In this document: positions 36,284-46,384 of the stretch, in pieces
How the letters are laid out: the number at the start of each line of letters is the position of its first letter
How positions within the stretch are numbered: position 1 is the stretch's first letter
From: Splendidivirga corallicola
GTDB taxonomy: Bacteria > Bacteroidota > Bacteroidia > Cytophagales > Cyclobacteriaceae
Assembly: GCA_030442035.1 (NCBI GenBank)
Contig: JAUJEA010000015.1
Span: forward strand, 117,764-181,763
Reading direction: 5' to 3'
Length of the DNA: 64,000 nt
The notes under the pieces: generated by a model
Told to the model about the DNA's origin: nothing
The model's database searches: none
The model's input: the letters and a program-made list of their open reading frames with translations, nothing else
Made by a program: the position numbers and the translations under genes

Positions 36284-36703
36284 TCAGTTCATATATTTTT
36301 TGATGATATTCAATAGTGTACCTGGCGGAATGATTTGTCCGATGTGATTCTCCATAACTACGATTAATTCATCAACCATTTCTGCCCTGAATCCAAATCT
36401 AAAACCAAGTTCATGGCAAAGTTCTTTTTCCTTCGGGTCAACTGAACCATCAATTTTCATTAGAAAAAGTAAATGGTAGAGCAGATTCATTCTTTCCACT
36501 TCTGTTTTGGGAAAGGAGAACACAAGGTTTTCCGGATGTTTATCAATTTCATTAACATCTTCAGGCGTGAGATCCAATCTATCGGCAACATCATTGATAA
36601 ACCGCTCTTCATTGGCGTGATCTTTATCATCAGCCTCGGCAAGCATTAATAAAACAGCTATGTAGCTTTTACGTGCATCAAGATCGCTATTGGGTTTTAA
36701 CAT
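36284..36703 (-). CDS. TerB-like cytosolic protein
   Basis: This 139-residue all-helical protein resembles the TerB/DjlA-N fold. The pattern YIAVLLMLAEADDKDHANEER and LLFLMKIDGSVDPKEKELCHE repeats an acidic metal-site motif (AEADDKDHxNEE, IDGSVDPKEKE), as in TerB-like proteins. No tellurite-resistance partners are nearby. The biochemical role of stand-alone TerB-like proteins is unknown. It lies convergent to the TPR sensor gene (42 bases) and 61 bases after purM. Confidence 0.7.
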   Translation of the reverse strand: MLKPNSDLDARKSYIAVLLMLAEADDKDHANEERFINDVADRLDLTPEDVNEIDKHPENLVFSFPKTEVERMNLLYHLLFLMKIDGSVDPKEKELCHELGFRFGFRAEMVDELIVVMENHIGQIIPPGTLLNIIKKYMN

Positions 36704-36764
36704 TTCTTATAGTTTATTATGCTGAATCTAATTTAGAGCGTCGTAGATGGCTTATGACCATCTG

Positions 36765-37931
36765 CTATTCTTCATACTCAAACTTACCTTTTTCACTGGT
36801 TATGGTAACTTTTTTGCCATTATATTTTTCGACGCGGCCTATAATTTTGGCAGCTACACCAAAGCTTTCAGAGATTTCTATAATTTCCCGGGCATGCCTT
36901 TCCTCAAGGTACAGCTCAAGCCGATGCCCCATATTGAATACCTTATACATCTCCTTCCAGGAAGTACCACTTTCCTCCTGAATAATTCTGAACAGTGGAG
37001 GGACATCAAATAGTTGATCTTTAATAATATGAAGGTCATTAATAAAATGAAGCACTTTTGTTTGGGCTCCTCCGCTGCAATGAATCACACCATGCAGGTC
37101 GTGTCTGTGTTCTTTTAAAATCTCCTTCATGATAGGTGCATAGGTTCTGGTAGGAGAGAGTACTAATTTACCAATATCCAGAGGGACTCCCTGGATCGTA
37201 TCTGTTAAACGATATTTACCCGTATACACTAAATTCTCCGGTACGTCCTGATCGTAACTTTCCGGATATTTCTCAGCTAAATATTTATGAAATACATCGT
37301 GCCTGGCTGAAGTAAGTCCATTGCTTCCCATGCCTCCGTTGTATTCATCTTCATATTTCGCTTGCCCAAAAGAGGCAAGTCCGACAATGATATCCCCTTC
37401 CCTGATCTTGTTTTCAATGACGTCATCTCTTTTCATTCTGGCAAAGGCTGTAAAGCCAACATCAAGTGTCCTTATCACATCACCCACATCGGCAGTTTCT
37501 CCACCAGATAAGTAAACCCCGACACCCAATTCGTTGAGCCGTTTAAGATAGTCGACCGTTCCACCTATCAGTTCGCTCACCACCTCACCCGGGATAAGGT
37601 TTTTGTTCCGGCCAATTGTTGATGAAATTATAATGTTGTCCACAGCACCAACACAAATCAGATCATCAATATTCATGATCAAAGCATCTTGAATAATGCC
37701 TCTCCAAACGCTGAGATCACCGGTTTCTTTCCAATACAGATAAGCCAAAGAAGGTTTGGTCCCGGCGGTATCTGCATGCATGATATTGCAGTAGGTTTCA
37801 TCCCCTCCCACATAATCCGATAGCACCTTGCAAAATGCATTTGGGAATATACCTTTATCTATATTCTTGATGGCTTTATGGACATCTTCTTTGGAGGCCG
37901 ACACCCCTCTTTGCATATATCGATCTTGCAT
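36765..37931 (-). CDS. purM: Phosphoribosylformylglycinamidine cyclo-ligase (AIR synthase)
   Basis: This 388-residue ATP-dependent purine enzyme closes the imidazole ring of aminoimidazole ribonucleotide. RYMQRGVSASKEDVHKAI is the N-terminal glycine-rich strand. HADTAGTKPSLAYLYWKET, DALIMNIDDLICVGA and VYLSGGETADVGDVIRTLD are the conserved PurM core, and HCSGGAQTKVLHFINDLHI lies in the C-terminal domain. It is longer than the E. coli enzyme (345), as is usual in Bacteroidetes. It is a stand-alone gene without other pur genes. Confidence 0.9.
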   Translation of the reverse strand: MQDRYMQRGVSASKEDVHKAIKNIDKGIFPNAFCKVLSDYVGGDETYCNIMHADTAGTKPSLAYLYWKETGDLSVWRGIIQDALIMNIDDLICVGAVDNIIISSTIGRNKNLIPGEVVSELIGGTVDYLKRLNELGVGVYLSGGETADVGDVIRTLDVGFTAFARMKRDDVIENKIREGDIIVGLASFGQAKYEDEYNGGMGSNGLTSARHDVFHKYLAEKYPESYDQDVPENLVYTGKYRLTDTIQGVPLDIGKLVLSPTRTYAPIMKEILKEHRHDLHGVIHCSGGAQTKVLHFINDLHIIKDQLFDVPPLFRIIQEESGTSWKEMYKVFNMGHRLELYLEERHAREIIEISESFGVAAKIIGRVEKYNGKKVTITSEKGKFEYEE

Positions 37932-38042
37932 GAATTCTTAGTTTGGCGCAAAAATAAGAAAATATAATTTTAGTATTGTGCTGAGGAGTTCAGGTCTTGC
38001 ATGGAATTGTTATTGCAGATTCAATTATAGGTAATAAGACAC

Positions 38043-38074
38043 AAAAAAAGCCTCTGATCGCAGAGGCTTTTTTA
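38043..38074 (-). terminator. Terminator of the PorE-like gene
   Basis: A 13-bp stem AAAAAAGCCTCTG / CAGAGGCTTTTTT with loop ATCG lies 19 bases past the stop at 38093 on the minus strand. Confidence 0.92.
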
Positions 38075-38092
38075 TTTTCATTTACGCTATTT

Positions 38093-40126
38093 CTAATTGT
38101 CGTTATTATCATCAAGGTTTTCGTCGAAATCAATTTCGTCATCTTCAAGATCATCTTGCTGTTGATCCTCCTGCTCTTTCACTTTATCAACTTTCAATAC
38201 CTTGAACTCGGTTCTTCTGTTTTTTTGCCTTCCTTCCGGATTATCGGAGCCGTCCGGATTGGTATTCGGTGCGATGGGTTGGGCTTCACCATAACCTTTT
38301 GCCACCAGTCTGTTTTTATCAATACCTGCTGCCACTATGTAGTTAACGGCAGCCTCAGCCCTTCTTTGTGAGAGTTTTCTATTATACTCTTCATCGTCAA
38401 CACTATCTGTATGGGAACTAAGCTCAATGCTGATTCCGGGATTGTCTATCAAAATATTAACCAGCTTATCCAGTTCAACGGCTGCATCATCTCGTATATC
38501 ATGTTTTCCAAAGTCATAGAAAATGTTCTCTAACACGATGCTTTTCTCAATAATAATTTGATCCAGTGGTATTTTTGTTGTGAAAGTTTTATTGGTAACC
38601 ATCTGGGTCAATTGCTCCTTGGGAACACTCTTACCAATGGTAGTAAAATCAACCCTGGTCGTAAAGTAATCGTCCTTCTCACCCACCAGTACATAATTTT
38701 CACCCTCATAAACCCTGAATCTGAACTTACCTGTTTTACTGGTAACAGCTTCTTCTATCAACTCTCCTTGTGAATCCAACAATTGAACTCTTGAATTATC
38801 CAATAATTCTTCCTTGGCATCTTCCGGTTGATAGACAACCGTTCCCTCCAGGAAATAATTAACAATTTTCAAGTTAGGATCATTGTTGATGAATGTATAA
38901 ATGTCATCATCACCTTGACCACCTGCTCTATTAGAGGAGAAGAAACCTTTTTCCTGGCTGTACAAAAACAATCCAAAATCATCCGCCGATGAATTGATAG
39001 GACTTCCTAAATTTTGGATGCCAATTTTTCCACTTTTTCTTTCTGCTACAAAAAGATCTAAGCCTCCAAGTCCCGGATGAGCATCTGATGAAAAGTAAAG
39101 CTTACCATCATCCGCCACATAAGGGAACATCTCATTGCCTGTTGTATTAATAACATTGCCCATGTTTCTCACATTACCCCATCTGCCTCTTCCGTCCAAT
39201 TTAGCAGAATAAATATCTGTTCCACCCTTACCACCTTTCCTATTGGAAGCAAAATATAGTGTTCGGCCATCCCGGCTGAAGGCCGGACTGGAATCCCATG
39301 CATTCGGGTCACTAATGGACAACATTTGAGGTTCTGACCATGCACCCCTTCTATATCTTGTAATATATAGGTTGACATCAAAAGTACCTCGCTTTCTTCC
39401 ACTGTTACCTTTGGCAAAAATCATGGTTCTACCATCTCTTGAAAATGTGACACAACCATCATTTATCTTAGGGCTATTCACCAGATTGCTTAACCCTTCA
39501 ATAGCAGTTGTATCTACAATGGCACCTTTTGTAGGAACTTTATATATATCCGTAAAAGAGGTACCAGTTGCTTTATAGATCTTATCATTTCCCCTGGAAG
39601 AAGTGAAATAGAGCTCTCCGTTGTTATATATCGGAGAGTATTCAGCTTCAGCTGAATTGATTGCTTTAAGATTCCTTACACGGTAGTAGCTGTTCTTCTC
39701 TTTGATACTCTTCAGATTTCTTAAATTATCGAGTTCAAGTCTTGCCTTTTCCAACACCTGTTCATCTTCTGCATTAGCCACAAGCTGTTCTAACTCTTTT
39801 TCGGCTTCCTCATATTGACTGTTTGCTTTCAATGCGAAAGCGTAGTATAGTTTAGCATTTTCATTGCTTATCCCATTGTCGATAGCGCCTTTGTAGTAGG
39901 GCAACGCCAATTGAACTCTATTAGATAACCGATAAGCTTCAGCAATCTGAAAATTGGATTCTGCCTGGTTAACCCCTTTTTCGAGGGCTCTTTCATACAT
40001 GGCTATAGCGACCTGGTACTCCCCTCGATCATGCTTTTTCCTGGCTTTCTTAAGGGACTTCTTCTGTGCCACCAACGGTGACATGATCAGAATTGTTAAT
40101 AACAGGGTTAGATATCGTTTAGTCAT
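38093..40126 (-). CDS. PorE-like OmpA-family protein (TPR, PD40 propeller, CRD, OmpA)
   Basis: This 677-residue periplasmic protein probably anchors envelope machinery to peptidoglycan. Domain order: signal peptide ending PLVAQ; TPR repeats (25-130); PD40 propeller blades (165-390, such as DPNAWDSSPAFSRDGRTLYFA and MFPYVADDGKLYFSSDAHPG); a carboxypeptidase-regulatory-like domain (about 425-500); and an OmpA C-terminal domain (540-645) with ISIELSSHTDSVDDEEYNRKL. This matches the type IX secretion component PorE, but that protein is a lipoprotein and this one lacks a lipobox. The last 30 residues are Asp/Glu/Gln-rich. It may be PorE or a paralogue. Confidence 0.85.
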   Translation of the reverse strand: MTKRYLTLLLTILIMSPLVAQKKSLKKARKKHDRGEYQVAIAMYERALEKGVNQAESNFQIAEAYRLSNRVQLALPYYKGAIDNGISNENAKLYYAFALKANSQYEEAEKELEQLVANAEDEQVLEKARLELDNLRNLKSIKEKNSYYRVRNLKAINSAEAEYSPIYNNGELYFTSSRGNDKIYKATGTSFTDIYKVPTKGAIVDTTAIEGLSNLVNSPKINDGCVTFSRDGRTMIFAKGNSGRKRGTFDVNLYITRYRRGAWSEPQMLSISDPNAWDSSPAFSRDGRTLYFASNRKGGKGGTDIYSAKLDGRGRWGNVRNMGNVINTTGNEMFPYVADDGKLYFSSDAHPGLGGLDLFVAERKSGKIGIQNLGSPINSSADDFGLFLYSQEKGFFSSNRAGGQGDDDIYTFINNDPNLKIVNYFLEGTVVYQPEDAKEELLDNSRVQLLDSQGELIEEAVTSKTGKFRFRVYEGENYVLVGEKDDYFTTRVDFTTIGKSVPKEQLTQMVTNKTFTTKIPLDQIIIEKSIVLENIFYDFGKHDIRDDAAVELDKLVNILIDNPGISIELSSHTDSVDDEEYNRKLSQRRAEAAVNYIVAAGIDKNRLVAKGYGEAQPIAPNTNPDGSDNPEGRQKNRRTEFKVLKVDKVKEQEDQQQDDLEDDEIDFDENLDDNNDN

Positions 40127-40256
40127 AACATCAAATTTCTTTCTACTTCAGAACGAAAATTATTGTAATTTAAATGATAAACATGAATTATCACAGATTT
40201 TCATGCTTACATCTTTAATATAACGAAACCTGATTTGTTGAAATTGTTAGCATATT

Positions 40257-40745
40257 CTAGCCATTAAAATACCGGCCAAGCCAGGTTTCGTTCGCAGGAA
40301 CAATCCAGCTATTTTCAAAATCCTGAATATTACTCACTAAATTATTAAATGTTGGTGTCTGCTCAGAAATGATCCCATCCCGTATTTGCTCTTTGAGCTG
40401 GGTCTGAGAGATAACAAAAACCTCATGATCAACCTGGAATGCTATTTTGGTGCGATCAAAGAAATTAATTCCAAGTTTTGACCCCAGTTCCTGAACAAAA
40501 TGCACAGAACTATCAATGGAACAACCACTAGCTCCATTGAACTGTTCATCAACTGTTATAATAACAAATTGATTATGCAACAATCTCATGGAACATTTCA
40601 AATCAGCACCATGAGCAGCCCACTGCTCAAGAAATGCTTTTAATTGAGTTTGAACTAAAATTACCTCTTCTTCGCTTAACTTCCTGTCTGCCTGATAAAT
40701 CCAAATTCTGGAATTTTTAGGCATTTCTTCAAATGGGATATACAT
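40257..40745 (-). CDS. Conserved Bacteroidetes protein of unknown function
   Basis: This 162-residue cytosolic protein starts MYIPFEEMPKNSRIWIYQAD and contains LEQWAAHGADLKCSMRLLHNQ and NGASGCSIDSSVHFVQELG. I recall homologues annotated as ABC transporter ATPase in Bacteroidetes, but no Walker motif is present, so that label should not be trusted. The small strand-helix pattern and the GASGCSIDSS motif are its main features. It lies upstream of the PorE-like gene on the same strand, 130 bases away, and just after the iron-sulfur pair. Confidence 0.75.
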   Translation of the reverse strand: MYIPFEEMPKNSRIWIYQADRKLSEEEVILVQTQLKAFLEQWAAHGADLKCSMRLLHNQFVIITVDEQFNGASGCSIDSSVHFVQELGSKLGINFFDRTKIAFQVDHEVFVISQTQLKEQIRDGIISEQTPTFNNLVSNIQDFENSWIVPANETWLGRYFNG

Positions 40746-40823
40746 TTAAATTATAGTCTTTTTAATCTTACATACTCAAATACCACTACGAAAAAAAATG
40801 ATATCTTGTTTGTGTCTGCCATC

Positions 40824-41621
40824 CTAAAGATCTTCGGATTGAGCGATCAACTCGGCAATGTCCAAAACTTTTACCTTATCTTCTTTCTCCTTGTTTTTCA
40901 CTCCGTCTGACATCATGGTCATACAAAAAGGGCAAGCCGAAGCAATTATATTGGCTCCTGTTGCCAATGCCTCTTCGGTTCTTTCAATATTGATCTCCTT
41001 ATCACCGGATTCTGCATCTTTAAACATTTGTGCCCCTCCGGCACCACAACACAAACCTTTCGTTCTGCATCTTTTCATTTCTACCAATTCGCTGTCTAAT
41101 GCCTCCAATACTGTTCTAGGTGCCTCATATATGTTGTTGGCCCTTCCGAGATAGCAGGAATCATGGTAGGTAATTCGTTTGCCTTTGAATTCACCCCCTC
41201 CCTTTAATATAATTTTACCCTCATCAATAAGTTGTTGTAAATAGGTAGCATGGTGGATCACTTCATAATCTCCGCCCAGTTCAGGATATTCATTTTTGAT
41301 GGTATTAAAACAGTGGGGGCAAGCCGTAACGATCTTTTTTATATTATAGCCATTCAAGACCTGGATATTAGCCACCGCCTGCATTTGAAATAAAAATTCA
41401 TTGCCGGCTCTTCTGGCAGGATCTCCTGTGCAAGTTTCTTCAGGTCCTAAAACGGCAAAGTTGACTTTTACCTTATTTAATATTTTTATGAAAGCCTTGG
41501 TCACATTTTTGTACCGATCATCAAAAGAGCCGGCACAACCGACCCAAAAAAGTATTTCGGGAGATTCTCCTTTGGCAGCCATTTCGGCCATTGTTGGTAC
41601 ATTATGTTGATTATCACTCAT
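40824..41621 (-). CDS. (Fe-S)-binding protein with CCG domains (HdrB/LutA-like)
   Basis: This 265-residue soluble redox protein resembles heterodisulfide reductase subunit B and lactate-utilisation LutA. Two cysteine-rich CCG-type modules are visible: ILFWVGCAGSFDDRYKN with VTACPHCFNTIKNEYP, and YHDSCYLGRANNIYEAPR with KGLCCGAGGAQMFKD and ASACPFCMTMMSDG. It starts 41 bases after the membrane-bound iron-sulfur gene upstream, and the two probably form one complex. The electron donor and acceptor cannot be read from the sequence. Confidence 0.9.
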   Translation of the reverse strand: MSDNQHNVPTMAEMAAKGESPEILFWVGCAGSFDDRYKNVTKAFIKILNKVKVNFAVLGPEETCTGDPARRAGNEFLFQMQAVANIQVLNGYNIKKIVTACPHCFNTIKNEYPELGGDYEVIHHATYLQQLIDEGKIILKGGGEFKGKRITYHDSCYLGRANNIYEAPRTVLEALDSELVEMKRCRTKGLCCGAGGAQMFKDAESGDKEINIERTEEALATGANIIASACPFCMTMMSDGVKNKEKEDKVKVLDIAELIAQSEDL

Positions 41622-41662
41622 ATTATTTATTTTTCTAGACTATAGATCTGAAATATAAGGAC

Positions 41663-42997
41663 TTACTTACCCTCGCTCTTTAATTCATCCGCCCAATTGA
41701 AACGGTCTGTTGGTGCAAACTTCCATGGAGAAAAACTTGTTTCAATATTTGAAAACATAGCATTCCAGGAAGCTGGAGAACCGGACTCTTCCATCGCTAT
41801 ATATCTCCTCATTTGTAAAATAATGGCCAATGGATCAATATTTACCGGGCAGGCTTCTACGCAAGCATTGCAAGAAGTGCAGGCATTTATTTCTTCTTTC
41901 GTGATATAGTCACCAAGTAAAGCTTTTCCATCTTCCAGACCTTTCCCACCTTCAGTAATGCTTTTGCCAACCTCCTCAGCCCGGTCTCTTGTGTCCATCA
42001 TAATTTTCCTGGGAGATAACTTCTTTCCTGTCAAATTAGCGGGACATTGAGCTGTACATCTTCCACATTCGGTGCAGGCATAAGCATTCATGATGTTTAC
42101 CCAGGTCAGGTCATTAATATCCTTGGCTCCGAATCTTCCAATCTCTGCAGGAGGTTGTTGCTCTCCTCCATTTTCCTGTGGGAGCCCCAGCATCATTTTA
42201 ACTTCATTGGTCACCTCAGGCATGTTATCAATTTTACCTTTTTCGTTGAGGTTGGCATAATATGTATTTGGAAAGGCCAGAAATATATGCAGATGTTTTG
42301 AATAAGTGACGTAAACCGCAAAAGCAAAAATACCAATGATGTGGAACCACCAGGCAAATCTCTCAATAAGTACGAGTGCAGGGCCAGACAAATTCTCAAA
42401 AAGCGGCATAAGTAATCCTGAGAAAAAGAAGGATCCTGTTGCTGTGTAATGAGCATTCTGGGATTGCAATAACTGATCGGTGGCATTCATGGTTAATATT
42501 GCCAGCATCAGTACGATCTCAACAATCAATATCAGGTTTGCATCCAGCGTTGGCCATGAAGTCATTTCCAGGCCGGAGAATCGCTTTACCCGCAGTATGT
42601 TGCGCCTTATAAGAAAAACAATGCAAGAGAGTAAAACGCCTACTGCCAACAACTCAAAAAAATTGATACATACCGTATAAAATTCTCCAAGGAAAGGGGC
42701 AAACAATCGATGTGTCCCTAAAAGCCCATCTAAAATGAATTCCAGAACCTCCAGATTAATAATAAGAAAGCCTACATATATAAGCAGATGGAGAAAAGCC
42801 GGAATCATTTTTTTGAACATTTTCTTTTGTCCAAAGGCAACGAGGAACATATTTTTCCATCGTTCAGGAGATTTGTCACCCCGATCCGTACCTTTACCGA
42901 GCTGGATATTTTTTGTGATCTGTTTGATTCTCCTGGACAAGAAATAGGCCGCAAAAGCGGTAACAATAACAAAGGCAATTTGCTGAATATATTCCAT
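41663..42997 (-). CDS. Membrane-bound 4Fe-4S protein (HdrC/NarI-like fusion)
   Basis: This 444-residue inner-membrane redox subunit has an N-terminal region (1-260) of about six hydrophobic helices (IVTAFAAYFLSRR, LLIYVGFLIINLEVLEFI, IIGIFAFAVYVTYSKHLHIF) with histidines suitable for haem b, like NarI. The C-terminal part has two ferredoxin clusters: CTECGRCTAQCP and CTSCNACVEACPVNI. This is the usual partner of the CCG-domain protein encoded downstream. It probably moves electrons between the quinone pool and an unidentified soluble partner. Confidence 0.9.
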   Translation of the reverse strand: MEYIQQIAFVIVTAFAAYFLSRRIKQITKNIQLGKGTDRGDKSPERWKNMFLVAFGQKKMFKKMIPAFLHLLIYVGFLIINLEVLEFILDGLLGTHRLFAPFLGEFYTVCINFFELLAVGVLLSCIVFLIRRNILRVKRFSGLEMTSWPTLDANLILIVEIVLMLAILTMNATDQLLQSQNAHYTATGSFFFSGLLMPLFENLSGPALVLIERFAWWFHIIGIFAFAVYVTYSKHLHIFLAFPNTYYANLNEKGKIDNMPEVTNEVKMMLGLPQENGGEQQPPAEIGRFGAKDINDLTWVNIMNAYACTECGRCTAQCPANLTGKKLSPRKIMMDTRDRAEEVGKSITEGGKGLEDGKALLGDYITKEEINACTSCNACVEACPVNIDPLAIILQMRRYIAMEESGSPASWNAMFSNIETSFSPWKFAPTDRFNWADELKSEGK

Positions 42998-43050
42998 TAT
43001 TTACGATTGCTTACTTACCAATTCAATTTAAAATTATTTTAGAAAATAAT

Positions 43051-43081
43051 TTTGCAGCTTTTACAAAATTACATAGTTTTG
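43051..43081 (+). promoter_or_regulatory. Bacteroidetes-type promoter of tRNA-Phe
   Basis: TTTG at 43051-43054, a 19-base spacer and TAGTTTTG at 43074-43081 match the Bacteroidetes sigma-ABfr consensus. The tRNA begins 16 bases downstream. Confidence 0.75.
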
Positions 43082-43096
43082 TGCCTCTCAAACGGA

Positions 43097-43169
43097 GGTG
43101 ATGTAGCTCAGTTGGTAGAGCATCGGACTGAAAATCCGTGAGTCGGTGGTTCGAATCCACTCATCACCA
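43097..43169 (+). tRNA. tRNA-Phe (anticodon GAA)
   Basis: This 73-base cloverleaf has acceptor stem GGTGATG / CATCACC with discriminator A at 43169. The D arm contains AGCTCAGTTGGTAGAGC, and the anticodon stem-loop CGGACTGAAAATCCG carries GAA. The T arm is GGTGGTTCGAATCCACT. The terminal CCA is not encoded. A consensus promoter lies before it and a terminator after it. Confidence 0.97.
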
Positions 43170-43178
43170 CAAAAAAGC

Positions 43179-43209
43179 AAAGCTCTTTCTATTTGAAAGG
43201 GCTTTTTTT
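43179..43209 (+). terminator. Terminator after tRNA-Phe
   Basis: The stem AAAGCTCTTTC / GAAAGGGCTTT (one wobble pair, 5-base loop) runs into a T7 tract 10 bases after the tRNA. Confidence 0.88.
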
Positions 43210-43486
43210 ATGCCCGGTATCCGGTTAAATCCTTTGATCATTTTTGTAACCACACATTAGTTTGAGCTAGTCAAATTTAATACTTTCAAAACAATAGGTA
43301 TGCATGCATACTAACTATTTTTGACCTGTTTACGACATCTGGTGAATATAATCCAAATTCGATTAATCTCTTAGCAGAATTCAGATTTAAAATATCGAAA
43401 ATATAGCAGATCTCAATCCTGCCGAACAGGTAGATCTTAATCTTCGCCCTCAATATCCCTAAAAAATTGGGGATTTGATTAAAAAG

Positions 43487-43514
43487 AAAAACCGGAGTAA
43501 TTGCTCCGGTTTTA
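43487..43514 (-). terminator. Terminator of clpB
   Basis: The stem AAAACCGGAG / CTCCGGTTTT with a 6-base loop lies 21 bases past the clpB stop on the minus strand, followed by a T-rich tract. Confidence 0.9.
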
Positions 43515-43534
43515 TAAATTGGTTTTATTAGTTT

Positions 43535-46144
43535 TTAAATTTCAACCTTTTCTATATTATCAAACTGAATATTGTTGTTCTCATCCAGTCCTATGGCAAC
43601 TACAGAGTCTTTCTGAATTTTTCCGGCCAAGATCTCCCTAGACAACTCATTCAATACAACCTTCTGTAAAACTCGTTTTAATGGTCTGGCTCCAAATTGT
43701 GGATCAAAACCAATTTTTCCAATATAATCCAGTGCATCATCCGAGGCCTCTATGGTGATTCCATTTTCCGCAAGCCTCTTCTGAACCAACTTAAACTGTA
43801 TCTCAACAATCTTCCGGATATCGGTTTTAGATAAAGGTCTGAACATAATTGTTTCATCAATTCTGTTGAGGAACTCTGGCCTTACCGACTTTTTCAATAG
43901 CTCAAAAACTTGATTTTTAGTGTTTTCAATAATTTCTTCCGCATTACCTTCGGTCAAACCTTCAAAGTTCTCCTGAATTAAGTGAGAACCAATGTTGGTT
44001 GTCATGATAATTATAGTGTTCTTAAAATTCGCCAAACGCCCTTTGTTGTCCGTTAATCTACCATCGTCAAGAACCTGCAAAAGAATGTTGAACACATCCG
44101 GATGGGCTTTTTCGATTTCGTCCAACAGGATCACAGAATATGGTTTTCTTCTTACCGCCTCGGTCAGCTGGCCACCCTCATCATACCCAACATAACCAGG
44201 AGGTGCTCCAATCAATCTACTAACCGCATGCCTTTCCTGGTATTCAGACATATCAATTCGTACCATTGCATTTTCATCACTAAAGAGAAAATCTGCCAGG
44301 GATTTTGCCAATTCCGTTTTTCCAACACCTGTGGTACCAAGAAAGATAAATGAACCAATAGGTCTTTTAGGATCCTGTAATCCCGCACGGCTTCTTCTTA
44401 CTGCGTCAGATAGTGCATGAATGGCTTCCGTCTGCCCGGCTACCTTTTTACCAAGCTCCATTTCCAAATTGAGTAATTTTTCTTTGTCGCTCTGAAGCAT
44501 TTTAGAAACCGGTACCCCAGTCCACTTAGCCACTACTTCGGCAATGTCTTCTGCATCCACTTCTTCTTTCAATAAAGAACTTTCCCCCTGCATGGCTTCC
44601 ATTTTGGCTTTGAGTTCTTCCAGCTTCTTCTCACTCTCAAGGATTTTTCCATATCTCAGCTCGGCCACCATTCCTAAATCACCATTTCGTTCAGCTTGCT
44701 CGGCTTCCAGTTTATATTTATCGATGTTCTCTTTTTCTTTTTGGATCTCCTGAATAACAGATTTTTCATTTTCCCATTTTGCTTTGAGCTCGTTTCTTTC
44801 ATCTGTTAACTCAGCAATTTCCTTTGAAAGAATTGCTTCTTTTTGTTTGTCTTTTTCTCTCCTAATGGCTTCTCTTTCAATTTCCAGCTGCATGATCCTC
44901 CTCTGTAATTCATCCAACTCCTCCGGCAATGAATCGATTTCTATTCTTAGTTTGGAAGCGGCTTCATCCATGAGGTCAATGGCCTTGTCAGGCAAGAATC
45001 TGTCAGAAACATATCTATTTGATAGCTCTACCGAGGCGATTACTGCGTCATCCTTTATTTGAACCCCATGATGCAATTCATATTTTTCCTTTATCCCTCT
45101 TAATATGGAAATTGCATCATTGACATCTGGTTCATCGACCAGAACTGACTGAAACCTTCTTTCAAGTGCTTTGTCTTTTTCTATATATTTCTGATACTCT
45201 TTAAGCGTGGTGGCACCAATGGCATGTAACTCTCCCCTCGCCAGCGCTGGTTTCAATAAGTTGGCTGCATCCATTGCACCTTCCCCTCCTCCGGCTCCTA
45301 TCAATGTGTGGATCTCATCAATAAACAAAATGATCTCTCCATCGGAATCTGTGACTTCTTTGATTACGGCTTTTAACCTCTCCTCAAACTCTCCTTTATA
45401 TTTGGCTCCTGCCACTAACAATCCCATATCAAGCGAAATAAGTGTTTTTGATTTCAGGTTCTCGGGCACATCACCATCAACAATTCTCTGTGCTAATCCC
45501 TCCACGATGGCCGTTTTTCCAACACCTGGTTCTCCCAATAAAATAGGGTTGTTTTTGGTTCGTCTGGACAGGATTTGCAAAACCCTTCTTATTTCCTCAT
45601 CCCGCCCTATCACTGGATCAATCTTACCGGCCTTAGCCAACTCATTCAAGTTATTGGAATACCTTTCCAGCGATTTATATTTTGCTTCGGCGTTTTGATC
45701 CGTTACGCGATCTCCACCTCTCAATTCAGCAATGGCTACCTTAAGATCCTTTTCATTCAGTCCAAGATCCTTAAGCAAAGAAGCCACCTTATCTTTACCC
45801 ATAAGCAAACCCAAGATCATATGCTCTATAGCGACATAATCATCTTTGAACTCTTTAAGCACGTTAGAGGCTTTGGTTAGGGCAGCATGTGCATCATTGG
45901 ATAAATAAGGTTGTTGCCCGCTTATCTTCGGATAAGCATTAACAATCTCATCCAGCTTCGTTTCCAACTGACTTCTGTTAATACTTAGTTTCTTAATTAA
46001 AAATGAAATGACATTTTCATCGGACAATAATATTGCTTTTAATATATGGCCTGTTTCAATAGCCTGTTGCTGATTGCTATTTGCGATCTCCGTGGCTTTC
46101 TGGATCGCCTCCTGTGATTTGATTGTATAATTATTGAAATTCAT
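43535..46144 (-). CDS. clpB: ATP-dependent disaggregase ClpB
   Basis: This 869-residue hexameric Hsp100 chaperone rescues aggregated proteins with DnaK. Clp N-domain repeats occupy residues 1-145. The first AAA+ module has Walker [11 protein letters not shown] and [14 protein letters not shown]. The middle coiled coil (about 400-530) is rich in Glu and Lys and marks ClpB rather than ClpC. The second AAA+ module has [37 protein letters not shown] (pore loop) and [19 protein letters not shown]. Complete and monocistronic. No CIRCE or other heat-shock operator was found upstream. Confidence 0.97.
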   Translation of the reverse strand: MNFNNYTIKSQEAIQKATEIANSNQQQAIETGHILKAILLSDENVISFLIKKLSINRSQLETKLDEIVNAYPKISGQQPYLSNDAHAALTKASNVLKEFKDDYVAIEHMILGLLMGKDKVASLLKDLGLNEKDLKVAIAELRGGDRVTDQNAEAKYKSLERYSNNLNELAKAGKIDPVIGRDEEIRRVLQILSRRTKNNPILLGEPGVGKTAIVEGLAQRIVDGDVPENLKSKTLISLDMGLLVAGAKYKGEFEERLKAVIKEVTDSDGEIILFIDEIHTLIGAGGGEGAMDAANLLKPALARGELHAIGATTLKEYQKYIEKDKALERRFQSVLVDEPDVNDAISILRGIKEKYELHHGVQIKDDAVIASVELSNRYVSDRFLPDKAIDLMDEAASKLRIEIDSLPEELDELQRRIMQLEIEREAIRREKDKQKEAILSKEIAELTDERNELKAKWENEKSVIQEIQKEKENIDKYKLEAEQAERNGDLGMVAELRYGKILESEKKLEELKAKMEAMQGESSLLKEEVDAEDIAEVVAKWTGVPVSKMLQSDKEKLLNLEMELGKKVAGQTEAIHALSDAVRRSRAGLQDPKRPIGSFIFLGTTGVGKTELAKSLADFLFSDENAMVRIDMSEYQERHAVSRLIGAPPGYVGYDEGGQLTEAVRRKPYSVILLDEIEKAHPDVFNILLQVLDDGRLTDNKGRLANFKNTIIIMTTNIGSHLIQENFEGLTEGNAEEIIENTKNQVFELLKKSVRPEFLNRIDETIMFRPLSKTDIRKIVEIQFKLVQKRLAENGITIEASDDALDYIGKIGFDPQFGARPLKRVLQKVVLNELSREILAGKIQKDSVVAIGLDENNNIQFDNIEKVEI

Positions 46145-46384
46145 CTTCTTATTATTTGGTTACTGGAACTTAATGCCTTCCATCAAAATGTAATCCACTC
46201 ACCAAATTGAACAATTTCAAGAAATTATGTCATGAAACTCTTCTTTCTTCAGCAAAATGCGGTCATATTGTCGCAATTTTATTGATAGAAAGCATTATTC
46301 AATCAGGCTTCCCGAAAAAAGCCCTCGCTGCAGTAATAAGTAGCAAGTATTTAGTAGAAAGACTAATCCTACTTTGTCAACTAT

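Noticed and set aside
40257..40745. ABC transporter ATPase annotation for the 162-residue protein
   Set aside because: No Walker A, Walker B or signature motif exists, and the length is too short for an ABC ATPase.
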